Positions 58,921 through 64,000 of a stretch of 64,000 nucleotides of DNA are shown in pieces. Every line of letters starts with the position of its first letter. Position 1 is the stretch's first letter. Made by a program: the position numbers and the translations under genes. The notes beneath the pieces are model-generated. The model was not told where the DNA came from. It did not search any database and saw only the letters and a program-made list of their open reading frames with translations. Source of the DNA: Rhodococcus tibetensis (lineage in GTDB: Bacteria > Actinomycetota > Actinomycetes > Mycobacteriales > Mycobacteriaceae); the NCBI RefSeq assembly GCF_024438035.1, contig NZ_JANFQF010000025.1, forward strand, positions 25,826 through 89,825. The letters run 5' to 3'.

Positions 58921-60222
58921 GTGACCGAGAGCATCGATCCCAGCATCAACTGGTCGTTCGAGACCAAGCAGATCCACGCCGGGCAGACGTCCGACGCCAC
59001 CACGAAGGCGCGGGCCCTGCCGATCTACCAGACCACCTCGTACACGTTCGACAGCACCGATCATGCTGCCGCGCTGTTCGGTCTGGCCGAGCCGGGCAAC
59101 ATCTACACCCGCATCATGAATCCCACCCAGGATGCCGTCGAGCAGCGCATCGCCGCACTCGAAGGGGGCGTCGCCGCGCTGCTGCTCTCGTCCGGGCAGG
59201 CCGCGGAGACCTTCGCGATTCTCAACCTCGCCGAGGCCGGCGACCACATCATCTCGAGCCCGTACCTCTACGGTGGCACGTACAACCTCTTCCACTACAC
59301 GCTGCCCAAGCTGGGTATCGAGGTGTCGTTCGTCGAGGATCCCGACGACCTCGAGCAGTGGAGCGCAGCCGTCCGGCCGAACACCAGGGCGTTCTACGGC
59401 GAAACCATCGCCAACCCCAAGAACCACATCCTAAATCTGCCGGAAATCTCGAAGATTGCGCACGACAACGGTATTCCGCTGATCGTCGACAACACGGTGG
59501 CCACGCCGTATCTGCTGCAGCCGTTGAAGCACGGCGCCGACATCGTGGTGCATTCGGCCACCAAGTACCTCGGCGGTCACGGCACGGCGATCGCCGGTGT
59601 GATCGTCGACGGCGGCACCTTCGACTGGACCCAGGGCCGCCACGCCAACTTCACCACCCCGGACCCGAGCTACCACGGCGTCGTCTTCGCGGACCTCGGC
59701 GCCCCTGCCTACGCACTGAAGGCGCGCGTGCAGCTGCTGCGCGACTTGGGTTCCGCGGTCGCCCCGTTCAATGCGTTCCTCATCGCGCAGGGCATCGAGA
59801 CCCTCAGCCTGCGCGTGGAGCGGCACGTCGCCAACGCCCAGAAGGTGGCCGAGTTCCTCGAGGCCCGCCCAGAGGTCACGTCCGTGGCCTACGCGGGTCT
59901 GCCGTCCTCGCAGTGGCACGAGCGCGCACAGCAGCTCACCCCGAAGGGTCCGGGCGCGATCGTGACGTTCGAACTGGCCGGCGGTGTCGACGCCGGTAAG
60001 AGGTTCGTCAACGCGCTCACCCTGCACAGCCACGTCGCGAACATCGGCGACGTGCGCTCGCTGGTGATCCACCCGGCGTCGACGACGCACTCGCAGCTCA
60101 CCCCGGAGGAGCAGCTCGCCGCCGGTGTGACTCCCGGACTGGTCCGGCTCGCCGTCGGCATCGAAGGTATCGACGACATCCTCGCCGACCTCGAAACCGG
60201 CTTCGCCGCAGCCGGAGCCTGA
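58921..60222 (+). CDS. metY: O-acetylhomoserine sulfhydrylase
   Basis: A 433-aa PLP enzyme of the Cys/Met metabolism family, making homocysteine (or methionine) from O-acetylhomoserine and sulfide (or methanethiol). Signatures are HAGQTSDATTKARALPIYQT, YTRIMNPTQDAVEQRIAALE, SSGQAAETFAILNLAEAGDH and the PLP lysine in VVHSATKYLGGHGTAIAG. The C-terminal HSHVANIGDVRSLVIHPAST is typical. The start is GTG 58921. M. tuberculosis calls the relative metC (Rv3340). It ends seven bases before a strong stem-loop. Confidence 0.94.
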   Translation: MTESIDPSINWSFETKQIHAGQTSDATTKARALPIYQTTSYTFDSTDHAAALFGLAEPGNIYTRIMNPTQDAVEQRIAALEGGVAALLLSSGQAAETFAILNLAEAGDHIISSPYLYGGTYNLFHYTLPKLGIEVSFVEDPDDLEQWSAAVRPNTRAFYGETIANPKNHILNLPEISKIAHDNGIPLIVDNTVATPYLLQPLKHGADIVVHSATKYLGGHGTAIAGVIVDGGTFDWTQGRHANFTTPDPSYHGVVFADLGAPAYALKARVQLLRDLGSAVAPFNAFLIAQGIETLSLRVERHVANAQKVAEFLEARPEVTSVAYAGLPSSQWHERAQQLTPKGPGAIVTFELAGGVDAGKRFVNALTLHSHVANIGDVRSLVIHPASTTHSQLTPEEQLAAGVTPGLVRLAVGIEGIDDILADLETGFAAAGA

Positions 60223-60228
60223 TTCGGA

Positions 60229-60272
60229 AGGCGGGAGGGCGCGGCGCTTTTCAGTCCCGCGCCCTCCCGCCT
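60229..60272. terminator. strong stem-loop between metY and the kinase gene
   Basis: A 16-bp perfect stem: AGGCGGGAGGGCGCGG at 60229-60244 pairs with 60257-60272, with a 12-base loop containing TTTT. It lies between two convergent genes, 7 nt after metY and 28 nt after the kinase gene's stop, and can serve both strands. It lacks a downstream U-run, as is common in actinomycetes. Confidence 0.75.
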
Positions 60273-60299
60273 CAGATCATCTCGCCCTTCTACGGACGC

Positions 60300-62606
60300 T
60301 CACTCGTGCCGGGGTACACCCGACACGACGCGAGCAAGTGCTTGTAGGTCCTCCGTCAGCAGGCGGAACATCCAGTACGCCGCGACGAATGCGAAGACAC
60401 TCCCCACGCACAGCACACGCAGCGCGACCACCACGTGCGGTAGGTCTTCCGGGGTAATGAATGTCGCGCCCGCGACACCGAGCAGCGGCACTGCGGCCGC
60501 CGCGGCCAGGAAGAACATGCTGCGCCGACCCAGCCGGTGCAGCATGCGGGCATCCGCAGCGCTGATCTCTCCGTGCGGCAGGAAGACCGGGTACAGGCAG
60601 CGGACGGCATAGAAATTGACGAAGAAGAACGGATAGACGACGGCGATGGCGCCGCAGACGAGTTGCGCGGCGGTGAAGTGGACAACGGTGTTCCACGGCA
60701 CCTCACTTCCGCTGACCTGCAGCGTGGCCGGCACGATGATGCCGGTCACCGCCCACAATCCGAGACACAGCAGGGCACATCGCTGTCCGAGCAGCAGGGT
60801 GTCCCTGCGGGCGCGGGCGAGGTGGCGGCCGTCGTACGCCTTCCCCTGCCGAAGCCCACCCGCCACCCTGGTCAGATACATCGCCATCGAGACGGTGCCC
60901 ACTACCCCGATCACAAAGGCAGTGGCGTAGTCGATTCGGGTGATGCGCTCGAAACTGCTCTGCGCGGTGGGCGGTAGCTTGTTGATGATCAGCGTGGTGT
61001 TGTGCTGGTAGCTGTACAGAATCGCCAGGAGATTCGGTACAGCGATGGCGAGGAACATGATCGGGTGCGTCCACCGTCGCATCCGCAACCGCCAACTTCC
61101 CGGTGGTGGATCCACCAGATCGCGGCCGTGGGCGTCAAGACACACGTCGAACTGCTGCGACAGTTCGGCTCCGGTGGAGAACCGATCCGCCGGCTCGGGC
61201 TCGAGCGACTTCAGCAGCACTCGCCGCAGCGCGCTCGGGCAGTCAGCCGGAAGGTCCGCGATTTCGGGTTCGTGACGGCCGCGGCGTCGTTCGAGCATCG
61301 CGTCGAGGGTGGTGCGATCTCCGGGCGGGTGCGTTTCTGCTTCCGCGTCTGTGTTGCCGACGGGCATGTCGTCGAAAGGCTTCTTTCCGGTGAGCAACTC
61401 CCAGAGGACCACTGCAAGCGAGTACAGGTCGCTGCGCGTGTCGAGGTCCGCCGCAGTCCCCGGCCGCTCCGGATGGATCGCTTCGAGCTGTTCCGGTGAC
61501 ATGTACGCGAGGGAACCGCCGAAGTACGCGACCGGACTGGTCCCGGCGATGGTGTCGCTGAAGCTGATGTTGAAATCGGCCAGCTTTGGGACACCCTCTG
61601 CCGTCAGCAGCACGTTGGCGGGTTTCACGTCGCGGTGCAGGACACCGTGTTTGCCTGCGTAGTCGAGGGCCTCGGCTAATCGGCGGCCCAGCCAGGCCAC
61701 AGTCTCCGGCCACGACAGGGCCACGACTTCCTCACGCACCCGGGATTCGCTGGGCCGTATCTCGCCCTTGCTCAACAGCTCTCGATCGACCGCCTCCAGC
61801 AACAGCACTCCGGTACGCAGATCGGGTGCCGTCTCCCACACGCGCGCGACCACTCCGAGCAACGTGCCGCCCGGCACGTACTGCATGTACAGCACGCGCA
61901 GCGTTCGATCGGCGAGGAGGCGTTGATCGAAGACCCGGACGATGTAGTCGTGATCGAATTGGGCGAGTGTTTGCGGCTCGGTTCCGTGATCCTGGGAGAT
62001 TTTCACAGCGACCAGTCGTTGCATCGACCGCTGGCGGGCGAGGAAGACTCGGGCAAACGCGCCCCGCCCCAGCACCGTCATGAGGTCGAAGTCGTCGACC
62101 CGCTGTCCGACGTCGAGATCTTCGAGTGCGGGACTACTCGGAGACGGCACCGCCGAGGTGTGTTCGCGGTGGTAGATCGACGTGCTGTGGTACTCGCCTG
62201 TGCTCAGCAGTTCGTCGAGTTCGCGTGCCTGCGCCGGGAAGGTACGTGTGTAGTCCGAGGCGTCGACCGGTTGACCGCTGCGCCGGCGGAGATGAAATTC
62301 CTCGTAGATCAGGTCCGGCGGGAGCGGCCACCTGCCGAGTTCGGGAAGTTCTTCCCCGTATTCGGCCAGCCGCTTCGGGTTGTCGCCGCGCAGCCACCGC
62401 TTCTCCAGGTCTACCTTGATCAACTCGATCAGAGACACCCTGCGGAGCGCCGCATCCGCGGGCAGATAATCGGCGAGGCGCGGCGCGGAGTCCGCGGACT
62501 CCCACGCGGCCGCGAACCGCCCGACGATGTCTTCGACAGTGGTCGACTGTGGCGGCGGGCCGCTGGACGCCGTCGCTTCCGGTGTCGTTCCGACCGAGCG
62601 CGTCAC
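60300..62606 (-). CDS. membrane Ser/Thr protein kinase with unusual N-terminal domain
   Basis: A 768-aa protein. Residues 25-140 hold a segment typical, as I recall, of Planctomycetes-style kinases (LRRVSLIELIKVDLEKRWLR; EEFHLRRRSGQPVDASDYTR). Residues 172-470 are a Hanks kinase: LGRGAFARVFLARQ, Lys in VAVKIS, HRDVKPANVLL near 323 and SPEQL. The metal-binding motif is DFN near 344 instead of DFG; the Asp is kept, so activity is likely. The C-terminal 270 residues have about six membrane helices (HPIMFLAIAVPNLLAILYSY; TAFVIGVVGTVSMAMYL) and no PASTA repeats. GTG 62606 is the start. No mycobacterial PknB-type architecture matches. Confidence 0.88.
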   Translation of the reverse strand: MTRSVGTTPEATASSGPPPQSTTVEDIVGRFAAAWESADSAPRLADYLPADAALRRVSLIELIKVDLEKRWLRGDNPKRLAEYGEELPELGRWPLPPDLIYEEFHLRRRSGQPVDASDYTRTFPAQARELDELLSTGEYHSTSIYHREHTSAVPSPSSPALEDLDVGQRVDDFDLMTVLGRGAFARVFLARQRSMQRLVAVKISQDHGTEPQTLAQFDHDYIVRVFDQRLLADRTLRVLYMQYVPGGTLLGVVARVWETAPDLRTGVLLLEAVDRELLSKGEIRPSESRVREEVVALSWPETVAWLGRRLAEALDYAGKHGVLHRDVKPANVLLTAEGVPKLADFNISFSDTIAGTSPVAYFGGSLAYMSPEQLEAIHPERPGTAADLDTRSDLYSLAVVLWELLTGKKPFDDMPVGNTDAEAETHPPGDRTTLDAMLERRRGRHEPEIADLPADCPSALRRVLLKSLEPEPADRFSTGAELSQQFDVCLDAHGRDLVDPPPGSWRLRMRRWTHPIMFLAIAVPNLLAILYSYQHNTTLIINKLPPTAQSSFERITRIDYATAFVIGVVGTVSMAMYLTRVAGGLRQGKAYDGRHLARARRDTLLLGQRCALLCLGLWAVTGIIVPATLQVSGSEVPWNTVVHFTAAQLVCGAIAVVYPFFFVNFYAVRCLYPVFLPHGEISAADARMLHRLGRRSMFFLAAAAAVPLLGVAGATFITPEDLPHVVVALRVLCVGSVFAFVAAYWMFRLLTEDLQALARVVSGVPRHE

Positions 62607-62969
62607 AGGCTTCTCGGACGCTAGTGGTCGTTCCGTGAACCTCGTCCGAAGAACATGCCGACCATGGTAGCCCGACGGCCGACCGTGCTACTGCAGTTCG
62701 ACCGTTGCGACATATCCGCCGTCGACCGGTGTCGCGATTCCCATCACGGTTTCGGTGAACGGTCGCACCGGACCCGTCCGGTGCGATCCACAGGGACTTC
62801 AGTGGTCGTCGACAGTGTCCTGGGATGGTGGGCTCGGCCGCGGTGAGCGCGGTTGTGGAGACGGCCCGTTCCGCCCCGTTGGGGGTGGGCGCGAGCGAGT
62901 CCTGTGCGCGCCGCGCCGTGTCCGCGAGGATGGTCCGATCCCCTGACGTGCGAAGAAGGAGTCGACGCG
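62607..62969. other. 363-nt intergenic region between kinase and YciI genes
   Basis: The gap holds the promoters of two divergent genes. No gene is called. On the minus strand a 26-codon frame at 62688-62768, ending VDGGYVATVELQ, looks protein-like at its end but has no ribosome site. GTG-rich DNA near 62880-62900 produces longer chance frames. Confidence 0.4.
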
Positions 62970-63311
62970 ATGACGAAATACCTGATCTCGTTCCCGAGCG
63001 GTGCCATGGTCTTGCCCGACGAGGATCTGCAGGCAGTTTCGGATGCGGCGCACGCGGTGGTGGAGGAGGCGAAGCACGCCGGCGTCTGGGTGTTCGGCGG
63101 TGGAATCGACGAGAGCGTTCCGCCGGTCCTGGTCGAAGGGGATGGCACGGTGACCGAGGGCACGTACCCACAGACGAAGCAGCTCGAAGGCGGCTACACG
63201 GTGCTGGAGTTGCCCTCCCGCGAGGCGGCACTGGAATGGGCTGCGAAGATCGCGGTTGCCTGCCGCTGCGCGCAGGAGGTGCGCGCGTTCCAGTACGATC
63301 CCGCCAGCTGA
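62970..63311 (+). CDS. YciI-family protein (YCII / DGPF domain)
   Basis: A 113-aa protein starting at ATG 62970 with AAGGAG eight bases upstream; the frame is open further upstream but this site decides the start. The fold is the small alpha/beta barrel-like YCII domain: MTKYLISFPSGAMVLPDEDL, HAGVWVFGGGIDES, GTVTEGTYPQTKQLEGGYTV, EAALEWAAKIAVACRCAQEV. The G-W-VFGGG-L pattern and GTYPQTKE-like motif are those of the DGPF/PhnB-like actinobacterial members, often near sigma factors. No sigma factor is seen here. Function unknown. Confidence 0.85.
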   Translation: MTKYLISFPSGAMVLPDEDLQAVSDAAHAVVEEAKHAGVWVFGGGIDESVPPVLVEGDGTVTEGTYPQTKQLEGGYTVLELPSREAALEWAAKIAVACRCAQEVRAFQYDPAS

Positions 63312-63400
63312 CGGGGTTCGACCTCCCGGGCAATAGCATTCGGCTTCGGCCAGATTCCCTTCTTGCCCCAACGCCAGACCCGGGTCGCCGCCGACCTGAG

Positions 63401-63868
63401 TCAGCCGGCCCCTTCGACGTACAACGCCAGGTTGGCCAGCGAGGAGGCGATCCCGGCCTCGTGTACCGCTTGGTCGATGCCGGGTGGCACGTCCGTGGCG
63501 GTGACGGTCACCTCGGTCCCGTCACCGGCGGCAGCGAGGTGCCAGGTCATCGTCATGGTGCCCGCGTACGACGGGTCGTCAGCCTCGAACACGGCTCGCT
63601 GCACCACGCGCTCCAGTGGCACCAGGTCGGCGAATCCGACATCGACGACATCCGTCGCATCGGAAGTCTTGCCGGGGCTGTCGGCGGCTTCGAGGTAGGT
63701 GAGGACCATCCGGAACCCGCCACCAGGCCTGGGATCCCACCGTTCGACCTGTCCGCGCATGCCGTCGGGCGGCAACCAGGCCTCGAGGGACTCCCGGTCG
63801 AGGAGGGCGCCGTAGACAGTCGCCGGTGGTGCCGCGATCACCCGGCTGGCGCAGTCGGTCCTGTCCAT
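63401..63868 (-). CDS. SRPBCC / AHSA1-like protein
   Basis: A 155-aa protein from ATG 63868. The helix-grip fold is indicated by SRVIAAPPATVYGALLDRES, LEAWLPPDGMRGQVERWDPR, PGGGFRMVLTYLEA, MTMTWHLAAAGDGTEVTVTA and the C-terminal helix AVHEAGIASSLANLALYVEG. This is the activator of Hsp90 ATPase-like group of hydrophobic-ligand proteins, common next to YCII genes and ArsR regulators. Ligand unknown. The start is eight bases from the IS-like sequence on its upstream side, so its promoter may have been displaced by insertion. Confidence 0.87.
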   Translation of the reverse strand: MDRTDCASRVIAAPPATVYGALLDRESLEAWLPPDGMRGQVERWDPRPGGGFRMVLTYLEAADSPGKTSDATDVVDVGFADLVPLERVVQRAVFEADDPSYAGTMTMTWHLAAAGDGTEVTVTATDVPPGIDQAVHEAGIASSLANLALYVEGAG

Positions 63869-63881
63869 CGCCCGATTCTAG

Positions 63882-64000
63882 CTAGTGTCCCGCGTCAGAA
63901 ATTCGTGCGATATATTTGGCCAGGGAATCGAGGATCTCCTCGGCGGTCTTGTGCCAGACGAACGGCTTCGGGTCGTCGTTCCAGGTCTTGATCCAGTTGC
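63882..64000 (-). mobile_element. IS630-family transposase, C-terminal end, runs off the window
   Basis: On the minus strand the last 39 codons read NWIKTWNDDPKPFVWHKTAE, then EILDSLAKYIARISDAGH and TAG at 63882-63884. This is the conserved C-terminus of IS630/Tc1-type DDE transposases. The stop lies almost at the element's edge, near CTAG at 63882-63885; this family inserts at TA dinucleotides, so the boundary is probably within a few bases. The rest of the element and the other end lie beyond 64000. Confidence 0.85.

Noticed and set aside
62688..62768. 26-codon minus frame ending GIATPVDGGYVATVELQ
   Set aside because: Protein-like ending but no ribosome site and too short to support; mentioned only in the intergenic entry.
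1..64000. tRNA, rRNA, CRISPR arrays, phage genes, riboswitches of known class
   Set aside because: None recognised by eye in the intergenic gaps, which are nearly all under 300 nt; a covariance-model search would be decisive.

Overview
The window looks like chromosomal DNA of a mycolic-acid actinomycete, most likely Rhodococcus. It is GC-rich throughout, uses GTG starts often and has several leaderless promoters. It carries close relatives of Mycobacterium tuberculosis genes: fadE25, fadB2, the Rv2251-like flavoprotein with dagK, an Rv3273-like SulP/carbonic anhydrase fusion, and metC/metY. The genus is an inference from protein resemblance; no search was run.

Layout. 1-4.4 kb: a truncated gene, an AlkD-like protein, and an XRE regulator divergent from an MFS pump plus a lipoprotein hydrolase. 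4.46-31.1 kb: one minus-strand gene for an 8,879-residue nonribosomal peptide synthetase with seven modules, two epimerisation domains and a terminal thioesterase. Modules 2 and 5 carry the textbook threonine code. Module 1 has an extra half condensation domain. 31.3-34.3 kb: a TetR regulator, fadE25 and a 3-hydroxybutyryl-CoA dehydrogenase. 34.3-39.7 kb: a methyltransferase, then a run of overlapping envelope genes (a frameshifted membrane protein, a small membrane protein, a beta-lactamase-fold lipoprotein without its catalytic residues, a DHA2 pump), then a small alarmone synthetase. 39.7-45.0 kb: an S4 protein, dagK coupled to an AGPS-like flavoprotein, an MFS transporter and an aldo/keto reductase. 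45.1-49.7 kb: ilvD, a secreted trypsin-like protease, a DUF-type protein, a class III cyclase and a newly noticed 34-aa peptide gene. 49.8-55.4 kb: a TetR/DHA2 pair, an AurF-like diiron oxygenase and the SulP-carbonic anhydrase fusion. 55.8-60.3 kb: DUF302, AhpD-like and MocR genes, then a sulfur operon (OsmC, metY) preceded by a 32-codon cysteine-type leader peptide. 60.3-64.0 kb: an unusual membrane Ser/Thr kinase, YciI and SRPBCC proteins, and the tail of an IS630-type transposase.

How it fits together. The NRPS should make an N-capped heptapeptide, X1-Thr-(D)X3-X4-(D)Thr-X6-X7, released by the thioesterase. No MbtH-like protein, phosphopantetheinyl transferase or dedicated tailoring gene was seen beside it. 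Most other genes are ordinary metabolism, efflux and regulation. The features least explained by routine annotation are the leader peptide, two related intergenic palindromes, the inactive beta-lactamase-like lipoprotein and its overlapping operon, the 34-aa peptide, and the kinase with a Planctomycetes-like N-terminus.
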